Made by a program: the position numbers and the translations under genes
Assembly: GCF_000331305.1 (NCBI RefSeq)
Contig: NZ_KB217478.1
Location: forward strand, 1,595,679-1,659,678
Direction of reading: 5' to 3'
Source of the DNA: Calothrix sp. PCC 7103
GTDB lineage: Bacteria > Cyanobacteriota > Cyanobacteriia > Cyanobacteriales > Nostocaceae
Length of the DNA: 64,000 bases
The notes under the pieces: model-generated
What the model was told of the DNA's origin: nothing
Database searches by the model: none
Seen by the model: the letters and a program-made list of their open reading frames with translations, nothing else
Shown here: one piece after another, positions 36,786 through 45,531 of the stretch
Position numbering within the stretch: position 1 is the stretch's first letter
Layout of the letters: every line of letters begins with the position of its first letter

Positions 36786-38132
36786 ATGGTAAAAATAATT
36801 GCTAAAAAAACTCTTGGTATACAAAATATCTATGACATTGGGGTAGCGCAAGACCACAATTTTGTTATAAAACATGGCTTTGTAGCTTCTAACTGCTTTA
36901 ACAAATCACACTCTACTGCTTATGGTTATGTAACTTATCAAACTGCGTACTTAAAAGCTAATTATCCCTTAGAGTACATGGCGGCACTGTTAACAGCCAA
37001 CAGTGGTGATACAGACAAGGTACAGAGATATATTTCTACCTGCGTCACCATGTCTATTCCAATTGAGCCACCAAACGTAAATCGGTCGGGTATTGACTTT
37101 ACCCCAACGGATGGCAAAATAGTGTTTGGATTGTCGGCTGTACGTGGTCTGGGACAAGGCGCCATTTCGTCGATATTAGAAGCGCGCTCCGAAGGTGGGG
37201 AATTTAAATCGCTTGGTGATTTTTGTGACCGTATTGATTTACGTGCTGTTACTCGTAAAACTATAGAATCGTTAATATATTGCGGCGCCTTTGATACAAT
37301 CGAGAAAAATCGTCAACAACTAATCCACGACTTAGAACTAACTTTTAACTGGGCGCAATCCCGTGCAAAAGACCGTGCTAGCGGGCAGGGAAACTTATTT
37401 GACTTGTTAGGAGGAGGGTTTGGCAGTAACGATACTAGCAAAAAGAATAGCTTTGATACGGCGCCGAAAGCCAAACCCGTTCCAGATTTCCCTCCCCAAG
37501 AAAAACTTCATAAAGAAAAAGAACTACTTGGCTTTTACGTATCTGACCACCCGCTTAAATCAATTCGCCAATCCGCACGTATTCTTTCACCCGTAAACCT
37601 ATCGCAAATCTCAGAACAAAAAGAAGACGCTGCAATTTGCACGGTTGTGATGCTCAACAACGTTATCAAACGCATCACCCAAAAAGGCGACCCAATGGCA
37701 ATTTTACAAATCGAAGACCTAACAACACAATCTGAAGCCGTCGTTTTCCCTAAAATATACGAACGTATTAGTCCATTACTTCAAGTCGATGCACGATTAA
37801 TTATTTGGGCAAAAATAAAACGTCGCGACGATCAAAATCAAATAATCGTAGACGATGTAGAGCCAGTCGAACAAGTACAAATGATAATGGTCGAACTCAC
37901 CCCTGAACAAGCAAGCGTTATCGAAGAACAAGACCGTTTGCGAAATGTCTTAGTTAAACAAGCAGGTGGCAGCGAAAAAGGTAAAACACCCGTTATCGGA
38001 GTCGTCCAATCTGGAGGAACTCGTCAACTCGTTCGTTTCGGCAGACAATTTTGGGTGCAAGATTCCATCAACGCTATCACCGCACTACAAAATGCCGACT
38101 TCAAAGCACGTCTCCAACCCCTAACAAATTAA
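36786..38132 (+). CDS. dnaE: DNA polymerase III alpha, C-terminal half with split-intein C-segment
   Basis: 448 aa. Residues 1-36 (MVKIIAKKTLGIQNIYDIGV, AQDHNFVIKH, GFVASN) are the C-intein of the cyanobacterial DnaE split intein. Block F/G features are seen: DHNF and a terminal Asn36 before Cys37. The C-extein starts CFNKSHSTAYGYVTYQTAYL and continues through the end of the polymerase fingers and thumb, the helix-hairpin-helix region, an OB-fold (AICTVVMLNNVIKRITQKGD) and the tail. The N-terminal DnaE part with its N-intein must be encoded elsewhere, and the two halves are joined by protein trans-splicing to give the replicative polymerase. The start is the ATG at 36786. Confidence 0.97.
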   Translation: MVKIIAKKTLGIQNIYDIGVAQDHNFVIKHGFVASNCFNKSHSTAYGYVTYQTAYLKANYPLEYMAALLTANSGDTDKVQRYISTCVTMSIPIEPPNVNRSGIDFTPTDGKIVFGLSAVRGLGQGAISSILEARSEGGEFKSLGDFCDRIDLRAVTRKTIESLIYCGAFDTIEKNRQQLIHDLELTFNWAQSRAKDRASGQGNLFDLLGGGFGSNDTSKKNSFDTAPKAKPVPDFPPQEKLHKEKELLGFYVSDHPLKSIRQSARILSPVNLSQISEQKEDAAICTVVMLNNVIKRITQKGDPMAILQIEDLTTQSEAVVFPKIYERISPLLQVDARLIIWAKIKRRDDQNQIIVDDVEPVEQVQMIMVELTPEQASVIEEQDRLRNVLVKQAGGSEKGKTPVIGVVQSGGTRQLVRFGRQFWVQDSINAITALQNADFKARLQPLTN

Positions 38133-38162
38133 GTAGAGACGCGAGGAACATCGCGTCTCTAC
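38133..38162. repeat. SIR palindrome after dnaE
   Basis: GTAGAGACGCGA and TCGCGTCTCTAC around GGAACA, starting within a few bases of the dnaE stop. It could act as a terminator, though no T run follows. Confidence 0.8.
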
Positions 38163-38294
38163 ATATGTCATCAGTAAAATAACGTAAGTATTCTGTATTT
38201 AAATCATATAATTAGTTACTTATGCGGATGATAAATCTTGCATGTTCATGGTATCGTTTTATGCCATAGACTATTTGTATGCAGCATCAGTGGA

Positions 38295-38843
38295 ATGAAC
38301 AAAGATTGCATGAGCGCAGATGAACTGAATAAATTTGTGGCTTACTGCAAAAAAATTCAGCCCCAATCACAGCAGGACATAAAACGTTTTTTTGAAGGAG
38401 TTGTGGGGTTTCCCTACGATAAAGAACTGCTTTTACAAGCCTATTTATTATTAAATATCCAGAGTTTGTTCCCTTCTTGCTCTGAGTTGTTGCTGTTTGA
38501 AAAATCTCCGATTGCTGACTATACTGATTTGGGTAAGTGTGATTTTGTCTACCTAACTACCACAGGTAACTTATTTCTTATCGAAACCAAATTTATTGAT
38601 ACCGAAGCAACAGGCGCCACCGAACGTAAACGTCGCAATAAGCACAGAAATAAAGTTTTTGACCAAGTAATTACTCTAAAAAGTCGATTTAGTGAGTACT
38701 GGGATATTCAGCTTGCGTACCTAAGTTGCGGTGTCTTTACTACCGACCCCGAAGTAGAATGGCGTGGTAACAATGCTGGTGTAATTACAGAGTCTATCTC
38801 AATCGAAAAACTCGAACAGTGGCGCCGAAATTACCGACCCTAA
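38295..38843 (+). CDS. Restriction-like (PD-(D/E)XK) hypothetical protein
   Basis: 182 aa from the ATG at 38295 (MNKDCMSADELNKFVAYCKK), preferred over the upstream start because it has GTGGA in front and drops an unlike segment. KCDFVYLTTTGNLFLIETKF places an Asp and an E-x-K pair as in PD-(D/E)XK nucleases, followed by a basic helix (TERKRRNKHRNKVFDQVITL) with Gln as in motif IV of many restriction-like folds. I do not recognise a named family. It is a single gene near repeats; a DNA repair or defence role would be a guess. Confidence 0.6.
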   Translation: MNKDCMSADELNKFVAYCKKIQPQSQQDIKRFFEGVVGFPYDKELLLQAYLLLNIQSLFPSCSELLLFEKSPIADYTDLGKCDFVYLTTTGNLFLIETKFIDTEATGATERKRRNKHRNKVFDQVITLKSRFSEYWDIQLAYLSCGVFTTDPEVEWRGNNAGVITESISIEKLEQWRRNYRP

Positions 38844-38852
38844 AAACCCTAG

Positions 38853-38918
38853 AAACCGGGTTTCTTACTCGTTATCTTGTAATAAAAATGAATATTTTGC
38901 TTAGAAACCCGGTTTCTT
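38853..38918. repeat. Pair of GAAACCGGGTTTCTT repeats
   Basis: Two copies (about 38855-38871 and 38902-38918) in the gap and at the end of the glycosidase gene. The second copy encodes the last codons KKPGF and the stop of that gene on the minus strand. Confidence 0.8.
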
Positions 38919-39863
38919 ATATATTAAAAACACCGAACCTATGGATCCTGGGTTTTCGACGTAGATTTTCTTGTCATAATACAAACCAGGAGACATTCCC
39001 CCATCAAATAGCATTGCTTCAGTAATGGCGCCTAAACAGTTATTTTTAGCTATTCCCATCAAAACATTATCAAACTGGTCAGGCAACAACTCCTGATTAT
39101 TATCCGATACGCTTATATCCGAGTTCGCTTTTGCGTCATTGAGCAATAAAATTACATAACCGCGATTAGTAATTGCCACCATAGAACGATTGGTAGCTTG
39201 CTTACAAGCAAACTCACCTAAATCTTGACAAATATCTTTAAAACTTGCATCTCGATAAAATCTACCATTACCACCAACTAAGTTGTAATTTAAAATATTT
39301 TCCTTCCTTCTACCTGTAGCAATTGTCGCTCGGCGCCTTATTGCCTCTCCTCCTGATATTCCAAACGAAGAGCGCTTACTTTGAAAATCACCTGCATACG
39401 CAACTCCTCGTGAAATATTCAAACCTTGGGGTTTATTTAGCGTATCTATATAATCAGCATTAATCGCAGCGATTGGTAATTTCCCCTTTAACTTGGCATT
39501 TTCATCACTAATAATTTCACGAAACGTTTTCGCTACATACTCCCGCTTAATTTTACCTTGATTATCTTTCTCATATAATTTATGCGCTAATCCCACATTC
39601 ACCTTAAAATCAAGCTTATTAGACTTGGGATTAAAAATAATTACATGATTAATACCTCTCTCATACACCTCCCCAGAATTATTCGTCTTAAAAAACTCAA
39701 TACTAAAATTTTTATTTTCTCCAGCACAATTTTGTTTTGGCTCCGACTCAACAGGTTCTAACTTCAAGGAAAGAGACTCACTAACATCTCGTGGAATTTG
39801 ACTAATCCTCTGGCAACCTGCAACAACCACCAAAAAAATCGCCAACCTTATAACATCCTTCAT
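38901..39863 (-). CDS. Phosphodiester glycosidase (NAGPA/DUF2233) lipoprotein
   Basis: 320 aa. The N-terminus MKDVIRLAIFLVVVAGCQ is a lipoprotein signal with lipobox VAGC. The enzyme domain (about 60-315) includes INHVIIFNPKSNKLDFKVNV, AAINADYID, QGLNISRGVAYAGDF, GYVILLLN and AMLFDGGMSPGLYYD. DGG-S-P-G is characteristic of the family related to the uncovering enzyme that cleaves sugar-phosphodiesters. The natural substrate in cyanobacteria is unknown. The ending KKPGF comes from an interspersed repeat, and a CATCCGTTACATCCGTT repeat lies just upstream of the start. Confidence 0.85.
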   Translation of the reverse strand: MKDVIRLAIFLVVVAGCQRISQIPRDVSESLSLKLEPVESEPKQNCAGENKNFSIEFFKTNNSGEVYERGINHVIIFNPKSNKLDFKVNVGLAHKLYEKDNQGKIKREYVAKTFREIISDENAKLKGKLPIAAINADYIDTLNKPQGLNISRGVAYAGDFQSKRSSFGISGGEAIRRRATIATGRRKENILNYNLVGGNGRFYRDASFKDICQDLGEFACKQATNRSMVAITNRGYVILLLNDAKANSDISVSDNNQELLPDQFDNVLMGIAKNNCLGAITEAMLFDGGMSPGLYYDKKIYVENPGSIGSVFLIYKKPGF

Positions 39864-39867
39864 AACC

Positions 39868-39900
39868 CATCCGTTACATCCGTTATATCCGTTGCCAGAA
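39868..39900. repeat. CATCCGTTACATCCGTT repeat upstream of the glycosidase gene
   Basis: CCATCCGTTACATCCGTTAT followed by ATCCGTTGCCAG. Here the family sits at the 5' end of a gene, only five bases before its ATG, in contrast to the 3' positions elsewhere. Confidence 0.8.
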
Positions 39901-39982
39901 AACCCACTATAACCTATATAGTGGGCTTCAAAACATTTAGCTATTAGTTGGATATTAGGTTTTATTGTACCAAAATTGAAAA

Positions 39983-41230
39983 TTAATTAAACCATTCCAA
40001 GACAGCTTCGTCTTTAGTATTGGTATTGCGCGATGGGGTTTCGCGGTTAAACTTCATTTGAATCGAACGAGTTTGTTTTCCATCTGCTGCTACTGCCATG
40101 ATGGGGTAATCAATCAATCCATCTTGGAACGACATTTGGAAGCGGAAAGTTCCATCTGGATTTAACTTGATTGGGCGCCCACCAATTGTAACAGTTGCAT
40201 CTGGCTCAGTTGCACCGTAAACAATCAACTCAGCATCAGCAATTAACCAGAACTTGCGGGGTTGCATTGGAACCTCACCCAAACCAATACCCGACATACC
40301 GACACCAGACATATTCAAACCTGATGTAGTAGGTACTGCCCACATACCTACACCAGATGGAAATACGTAAGAACTAATTGCTTGCTCTGGCGCCATCGAA
40401 CCAGGTACATGCTGCATTGAACCAAACAATGAACCAGCTACACGTAAAGCTTCGGTAGATTCTGACATACCAAAGATTTGTTCGTAAATCGCATTGCCAT
40501 TGGCGCCTGCAACACCGGCACCCGCAGCAACTTTCTTAGCAGGAGGTACAAGTTCGTATAAAGTTTTACTACGCAGTTCTTCCTCAAAGTTGACGGTAAT
40601 GAAGACATCTTCAATCCAGTCAGATGGATACACAGGAGGAATGTGAACGCGCGCGGAACGAGCAAGCACCAACCAACGACCGTCAGCACAGCGATAACCA
40701 ATATCAATTACATAATCTCTATCGCTTACAGGAACAGGTAAATACCATTCGCGTGCCATTTCATCGCTTGGGTATTCTTGGATACTGTGGGGGCTTTGAG
40801 TGTCAAAGTTTATATCAGTAACATCGTAGATTCTTAAAGCTAATTGCTGTCCACCATTGCGACGCAATTCCTCTTTATGCTCCTTGGGTATATCCCAGTA
40901 AGCATACGCCCATTGTGGGTCACGGGGCATTAATACAATGCGACTTTCACCATAACCACCTGGCAGGTCAGCTAAAAATTCATCTACATCCGAGAGATTT
41001 CCTGCATTGCGGTCTACTTGTCCTAACTCAAACTTTGCTGCTTCCACGACTTCCTGTGCCTCTAATGTACGAGATTGATTTAATGAAGGTTTGCTACGTT
41101 CTACTTCTAAAATGGATGCAAGTAATTGGGTCTTACGCATCCGGCTGTAACGAGATACACCATAAGCACTAGCTACTTTACGTAACTGTCGCAATGTCAT
41201 CTCGTCTAACGGTGGGCGTTCTTTTGCCAT
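39983..41230 (-). CDS. DUF4912 domain protein with N-terminal SAP/Rho-like domain
   Basis: 415 aa. Residues 10-45 (MTLRQLRKVASAYGVSRYSR, MRKTQLLASI) form a Rho-N/SAP-like helix-turn-helix that may bind nucleic acid. The DUF4912 domain follows (about 90-215: RIVLMPRDPQWAYAYWDIPK and DWIEDVFITVNFEEEL). A Met/Gly/Val-rich linker leads to a C-terminal domain (about 310-400, LIADAELIVYGATEPDATVT, then GRPIKLNPDGTFRFQMSFQD) with a beta-sandwich look. The family is found in cyanobacteria and some firmicutes; the function is unknown. Start ATG at 41230, preceded by a long spacer with a hairpin. Confidence 0.88.
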   Translation of the reverse strand: MAKERPPLDEMTLRQLRKVASAYGVSRYSRMRKTQLLASILEVERSKPSLNQSRTLEAQEVVEAAKFELGQVDRNAGNLSDVDEFLADLPGGYGESRIVLMPRDPQWAYAYWDIPKEHKEELRRNGGQQLALRIYDVTDINFDTQSPHSIQEYPSDEMAREWYLPVPVSDRDYVIDIGYRCADGRWLVLARSARVHIPPVYPSDWIEDVFITVNFEEELRSKTLYELVPPAKKVAAGAGVAGANGNAIYEQIFGMSESTEALRVAGSLFGSMQHVPGSMAPEQAISSYVFPSGVGMWAVPTTSGLNMSGVGMSGIGLGEVPMQPRKFWLIADAELIVYGATEPDATVTIGGRPIKLNPDGTFRFQMSFQDGLIDYPIMAVAADGKQTRSIQMKFNRETPSRNTNTKDEAVLEWFN

Positions 41231-41798
41231 GAATATTAACTCCAGTTTTTTCCTAAGATTTTTAAGTTTTACTTCCCCTGGCTAATTCAACTAATGAGCA
41301 TCAATGTCGTTCACATAATCAAAAATTAACGTTCTTATTTGCTAAACTTATAGCTTAAGAAACGTACTTTTATTTGAATTAATTTACCTTTTACAACTTG
41401 CTTTTCTCCTACGGGTATTCACTAGGAGCTAAACAAGTCTTTATATCAATGAATATTAACCAATTACCCCCACTAGGGATCAAGGGGTCTCAAAGGGTAT
41501 TTTTTAAGCTTTCAACGAATTTACACGTTTTCGGGGAGCAACATGTCATCATTTCATGACATGTAACGTAATTACAAGCTTTTTCAGCCTTCAAATTAGA
41601 AAAATTATGTCATGAAATGCTAACATTTGTTTTCTGGGGTGCAAATTGATGTGGCACAAAGTCTCAGATGTGCAATCCACAATGTTTTTCTTATGACCAC
41701 ACAGACACGTAGAGACGCGATTAATCGCGTCTCTACACACTGGACTTTAGACTAAGACATGAAAAATGACCTAGCAATGCTAGGTAAAATACTTGAGT
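41231..41798. other. Spacer upstream of the DUF4912 gene
   Basis: About 570 bp. It contains the perfect hairpin at 41541-41564, a related half-site TTATGTCATGAAATG at 41604-41620 and a SIR copy at 41709-41736. No gene. The hairpin and half-site share ATGTCAT/ATGACAT and could be an operator. Confidence 0.6.
41541..41564. promoter_or_regulatory. Perfect hairpin ACATGTCAT/ATGACATGT
   Basis: Nine-base arms around CATTTC, with a second similar half-site (TCATTTCATGAC / GTCATGAAATG) about 50 bp away. It lies some 310 bp upstream of the DUF4912 start; no T run follows, so it looks more like a protein-binding site than a terminator. Confidence 0.4.
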
Positions 41799-42173
41799 TT
41801 ATTCTAATATTTCTTGAATAACATTTTTTAAATCTTTCTCCGCAGGACGTTTCTCATACTGCTCATGGTTATAAATCCAGACAAGTTTAATAATATATTT
41901 ATCTACGTTAACTAAATACATCAGCCGAACTTGTCCAGAGGCACCTTTTCCCGCTTTGATTTCTAATTTATGAAAAGTCCATTCTTCTGGCAGATGAATT
42001 TTTGCTGGTAAAGGCTCTTGGCGGGAGTTTATTGGATATTGGTCATTAAGTAAGCTTTCTAGAGCTTCTATTAGAAGTTCAGTAAAACCAGTGCCAAGAG
42101 CTTTAACAATCTTTTTAAGAGAACGCTTAAAATTATCAGTTTTTTCAATCGAGAAGGGAGTTAATCCAGTCAC
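41799..42173 (-). CDS. RelE/ParE-like toxin paired with Panacea antitoxin
   Basis: 124 aa, start GTG at 42173, overlapping the upstream Panacea gene by 29 nt. FSIEKTDNFKRSLKKIVKAL and GASGQVRLMYLVNVDKYIIK with a final VWIYNHEQYEKRPAEKDL follow the pattern of small RelE/ParE-fold toxins (R-x-x-Y/L strand, then basic-aromatic C-terminal strand). RelE types cut mRNA on the ribosome, ParE types poison gyrase; I cannot tell which. The order antitoxin then toxin with overlap supports a type II pair. Confidence 0.72.
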   Translation of the reverse strand: MTGLTPFSIEKTDNFKRSLKKIVKALGTGFTELLIEALESLLNDQYPINSRQEPLPAKIHLPEEWTFHKLEIKAGKGASGQVRLMYLVNVDKYIIKLVWIYNHEQYEKRPAEKDLKNVIQEILE

Positions 42174-42738
42174 GGACTTCTCCTTTTTTTATACGATTTG
42201 AAGACTCTGAAGCCAAAGCATCTTCTAATACTTTGGACATGACAATTTCATATGCAGGGTGATTTCGTTCTATGACATCAAGTTTTTGATAACCCAATGC
42301 TTTCATATCTTCAACACCTATCGGTTCAGTTGAACTTGCTCTAGGCGCCAATCCTTTACGTGCTTTTTTCCAAGGAAATTCCCCATGAGTCATCTCGCTA
42401 AGTTTATAAGCATGATAACCACCGAAATTCTCCCAAACTTCCTCTAGAAGTTTTTTCTTGTCATCGGGAATATCTACCAAAAAGTCTTTACTTGGGACAG
42501 GTAGTTGTTGAGCTTCAAACTCACTGTAAAATTTATAAGCAGGAGGACATACCGGACCATATCGCCATGCTTGAATTTCTTCTGCAAATAACGGTTCATC
42601 GTATAATGCTAAGTGCAAGCATTGGGAGTAATACAGAAGCTTCTGAACCTTCATGTTAGTAATTTCAGCTTCTACGCCGTCTTCATAAGCTCTGATAATA
42701 AAGTAGCGAGCCACATTTAGTATTTCAATCATATCCAA
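42145..42738 (-). CDS. Panacea-domain (DUF4065) antitoxin
   Basis: 197 aa. Residues 5-130 form the Panacea/SocA-like domain: ILNVARYFIIRAYEDGVEAE, TNMKVQKLLYYSQCLHLALY, EEIQAWRYGPVCPPAYKFYS and GGYHAYKLSEMTHGEFPWKK. Panacea proteins neutralise several unrelated toxin folds, and the linked downstream gene encodes a RelE-like toxin. The C-terminal tail (KKGEVRDWINSLLD) may contact the toxin. Start ATG at 42738 (or the Met two codons on). Confidence 0.88.
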   Translation of the reverse strand: MDMIEILNVARYFIIRAYEDGVEAEITNMKVQKLLYYSQCLHLALYDEPLFAEEIQAWRYGPVCPPAYKFYSEFEAQQLPVPSKDFLVDIPDDKKKLLEEVWENFGGYHAYKLSEMTHGEFPWKKARKGLAPRASSTEPIGVEDMKALGYQKLDVIERNHPAYEIVMSKVLEDALASESSNRIKKGEVRDWINSLLD

Positions 42739-42973
42739 ACCAGCAAATCAGGTTTGCGCTCATTAAATATTTATAAAAGCAACTTTCTAACTAACGATTA
42801 TAACACAAATATAGACTCACATAGTATTATTGTATTGCATTTTCGTAATAATTAATATATTTTTGTTATTATACAATACTATAGTACTGCATTAAGTGTT
42901 TTTTGGAAGGAAATTATTTCAATTTTGTTATGAAAACCTAGAAACCTGGTTTATGCAGCATAAGTCCTGATAT

Positions 42974-42999
42974 AAAAACCTGCACGTTGGCAGGTTTTT
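42974..42999 (-). terminator. Terminator of the peptidoglycan-binding gene
   Basis: AAAAACCTGC pairs with GCAGGTTTTT over a six-base loop. It reads as stem plus U tract in either direction and lies 68 bp after the stop of the minus-strand gene that begins at 44200. It also separates that gene from the Panacea pair. Confidence 0.8.
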
Positions 43000-43066
43000 A
43001 TATAACGATACTTTCAAGGCGCCTATAATTACATTTTGGTTCAGTATGACACTGTAACACTGTAAT

Positions 43067-44200
43067 TTACATTTTGGTGTTGGGACGCATTAGCCAAATT
43101 GCTTCTTCTGACATGAGAGCTTCAATACTTTCTTCGCGGATTAATGAGCTTTCAAAGCTTGCTTGCGCGAAGGATATTGTACGGGAGCTAGCAAAATTAT
43201 TCTTAGTTGCAACGCGCGTGTGTCCACCATCTTGAACTCCGCTACCTTGGTGGTCAACCAGTAAGAAGTCACCGGGTTGAATTTTTGTAAATAGTTGTTG
43301 AATTCGTGTCGAGAGTTGTGCTTCGGTTAATGATGTTGATTTAATTTCATCTATTAATACGAAACGAATGGGGTTGTTGTTTGCAGCAGCGTATTTATCT
43401 GTCCATCTAAACCATTGGTTCGCGTTGGGGTATTCACCTTTATTATCGTTAGTGTTATCTCTGTAATAAGGAGGTTCGTAACCACCTTTACGCAAAACGT
43501 TTCCACCGAATAAATTGCATTTCCAACGGTCTTTGAGAAAATCAAATGGTCTGTTGGTAAGTACGTTATGTCTAGGGTCTATGTTTATCCAAGGTTGAGG
43601 TACACCATAAAATTTTGCTACTTCACCTGTGGAAAGTTCAATTGCTGCATTTACTAAATCTTTGGGACTGGCGCCTGTAATTCCTGGTACATCAGTTTTA
43701 CGAAGTGCTGCATCTATGGCTTTTGCTGTTTTGGCGCCAACTTTACCATCAACGAGTAATGCATTACCTTGTTGAAATGCCCGTACAGCTTTAATTGTTT
43801 CATCACCATAGTCACCATCGGCGCCAAACTCAGGTAACATGTAGTTTAATTTACTAGTACGACTGGCTAAAGCAATTAGCGCGCGTTGAATATTACGAAC
43901 AGAGGGATGTTTACGTCCTGAGTCGGGTAAACTAATATTGCCATTGAGTAAATCAGTATCGCTAGCAAGATTAGCAATTGGTTGTGTAACTGTAACGTTA
44001 CTACCAAGAGATTTTAAAAGTTTATTTAACCAGCTACCTACACCTGGTTCTATTGTGTCAGCGTAACGAGTTGCTATTACTTCTGCTTCTTGTCTATTTG
44101 TTTGCCCTGCTTTAATACGTCTTTCTAATTCGACCATTTCGGCAACAGTAAAACGCGCGTTGGTTATTAAATTTTGAATAGGAGTTGATAAAGCTGGCAT
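43067..44200 (-). CDS. Peptidoglycan-binding protein with CHAP/papain-like C-terminus
   Basis: 377 aa from the ATG at 44200 with GGAGAAAC in front; an upstream extension to 44275 was rejected. Residues about 100-168 are a PG_binding_1 domain (VRNIQRALIALASRTSKLNY, then GADGDYGDETIKAVRAFQQG). The C-terminal region has RWKCNLFGGNVL (Cys228) and LVDHQGSGVQDGGHTRVATK (His327), the Cys-His order of CHAP/NlpC-type wall amidases. There is no signal peptide, so export would need another route such as phage-like or contractile systems, or it acts inside. The catalytic role is inferred from two motifs only. Confidence 0.75.
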   Translation of the reverse strand: MPALSTPIQNLITNARFTVAEMVELERRIKAGQTNRQEAEVIATRYADTIEPGVGSWLNKLLKSLGSNVTVTQPIANLASDTDLLNGNISLPDSGRKHPSVRNIQRALIALASRTSKLNYMLPEFGADGDYGDETIKAVRAFQQGNALLVDGKVGAKTAKAIDAALRKTDVPGITGASPKDLVNAAIELSTGEVAKFYGVPQPWINIDPRHNVLTNRPFDFLKDRWKCNLFGGNVLRKGGYEPPYYRDNTNDNKGEYPNANQWFRWTDKYAAANNNPIRFVLIDEIKSTSLTEAQLSTRIQQLFTKIQPGDFLLVDHQGSGVQDGGHTRVATKNNFASSRTISFAQASFESSLIREESIEALMSEEAIWLMRPNTKM

Positions 44201-44293
44201 GTAGTTTCTCCGCAATAATAATATTTTTCGTTGGAATTTTCTTGTGGTTTTGACTACATGCACCGTTTGAATCATTTCGGAAAATACAGACTA

Positions 44294-44328
44294 AGAAACC
44301 AGGCTTATTTAAAAAGCCTGGTTTCTCA
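44294..44328. terminator. GAAACCAGGCTT hairpin between two genes
   Basis: AGAAACCAGGCTT pairs with AAGCCTGGTTTCT across a short AT loop, just downstream of the Uma2 gene on the minus strand. A member of the GAAACC family. Confidence 0.7.
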
Positions 44329-44336
44329 AGAGAGAT

Positions 44337-45185
44337 TCAACGAACTGCCTCAACTTCTTGGACAGTTAATGAAAGTGCTTGTGCAACTTGTTCAACGCTT
44401 AATCCCATTTGTAGCAACTGAGATACTGCATCTAATCTTGCCTGCCGTTCCGCATTAGCACGTTGCTGCTCGGTGTCAGCACGCTGTTGTTCGGTGTCAG
44501 CACGCTGTTGTTCGGCTTCTTCTGGCAATAAAACCAGATTTCCGGCTTCGTCGTAAAACCTTAACCAAACTGCGTCATCATCTTCAATTACACCTTTCCA
44601 AGTCCCTAACCATAGGTGCAAACTCTCGCACCACAACCATCCTCGCGAATCTTCTTCGATTGGTTGGTAGCCTTTGTAACTATCAAGGCGCCATCCTTGT
44701 AGTGAGTTGACTTTAAAGGGATGAAATACAAAATAATCTTTGGTTTTAAAGACTTTTTCGTACAGCGCTTTTTTATCTCCTAGGTCATTTACTTCTGTAG
44801 TATCAGAAAGTAACTCAACAATCATGTCAGGATAACGTCCGTTTTCTTCCCAAACTACCCAACCTTGACGTGCCGGGTCAGGTGGCACATCTAAGACAAT
44901 AAAAAAGTCAGGGCCTTTAAATTCTTTGTTTTTAACTTGCTGACTGCTATAGTAAACAAACATATTGCCGCCAACAAAAAAGTTGTTTTGCCCTGCACAG
45001 TGGTGCCGATAAGAACGAATGAGCGCGTTCATTGTGACGCGGTGACGACTACTTTCCAAGGGTTCTCCGTCATCAAATATTAAATCTGTAGGTGGCATCG
45101 GTGGTTGCCACTCTTCTTCCGGTGATTGCGTTTCTATTTGTGCGACTTCAGCGGTTTGAGGTGTCATAATATCCACGGTGGTCAT
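44337..45185 (-). CDS. Uma2 family (DUF820) protein with heptad tail
   Basis: 282 aa. The Uma2 domain spans about 25-205 (NNFFVGGNMFVYYSSQQVKN, KGPDFFIVLDVPPDP, PDMIVELLSDTTEVNDLGDK) with the D...E-x-L acidic arrangement. The C-terminus carries three repeats of ADTEQQR in a coiled coil, encoded by near-identical 21-bp units (about 44460-44520), and then a small HTH-like end (LLQMGLSVEQVAQALSLTVQ). Such tails are common in cyanobacterial Uma2 proteins. Its role is unknown. A second copy of the family is at 10068. Confidence 0.88.
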   Translation of the reverse strand: MTTVDIMTPQTAEVAQIETQSPEEEWQPPMPPTDLIFDDGEPLESSRHRVTMNALIRSYRHHCAGQNNFFVGGNMFVYYSSQQVKNKEFKGPDFFIVLDVPPDPARQGWVVWEENGRYPDMIVELLSDTTEVNDLGDKKALYEKVFKTKDYFVFHPFKVNSLQGWRLDSYKGYQPIEEDSRGWLWCESLHLWLGTWKGVIEDDDAVWLRFYDEAGNLVLLPEEAEQQRADTEQQRADTEQQRANAERQARLDAVSQLLQMGLSVEQVAQALSLTVQEVEAVR

Positions 45186-45531
45186 GGCGCTACCCGATTA
45201 CAATATTTTGAAAACTTTTGTACTATTATACTACTTGCGATAATCTGGCGCCTGTTTGTTAAGAAACTTGGAACAGTATCGAACTGCGTGATTGGAAAGC
45301 AAATGCACATCGTCATAATTTATAGGTACTAAAATAGTAATAAAATACTCTTATAAAACTTAAATACTAAAAAGTACATTTGTGACAGATATTTTACTGT
45401 CACTAGTTAAGTATTCATTTCTGCCGTTCAATGGTGTGTTTTCTACCGATTTAAATTCCCCGTCATTTCCGTAATGCTTAAGTGTAAACTCTATAAATAG
45501 GAAAGTTTATACAAAAACACATATAGATAGT
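45186..45531. other. Spacer with small hairpin
   Basis: About 345 bp between divergent genes. GTGACAG and CTGTCAC (45382-45403) form a short inverted repeat. Otherwise nothing is recognised; it should hold the promoters of both the Uma2 gene and the 45532 gene. Confidence 0.45.
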
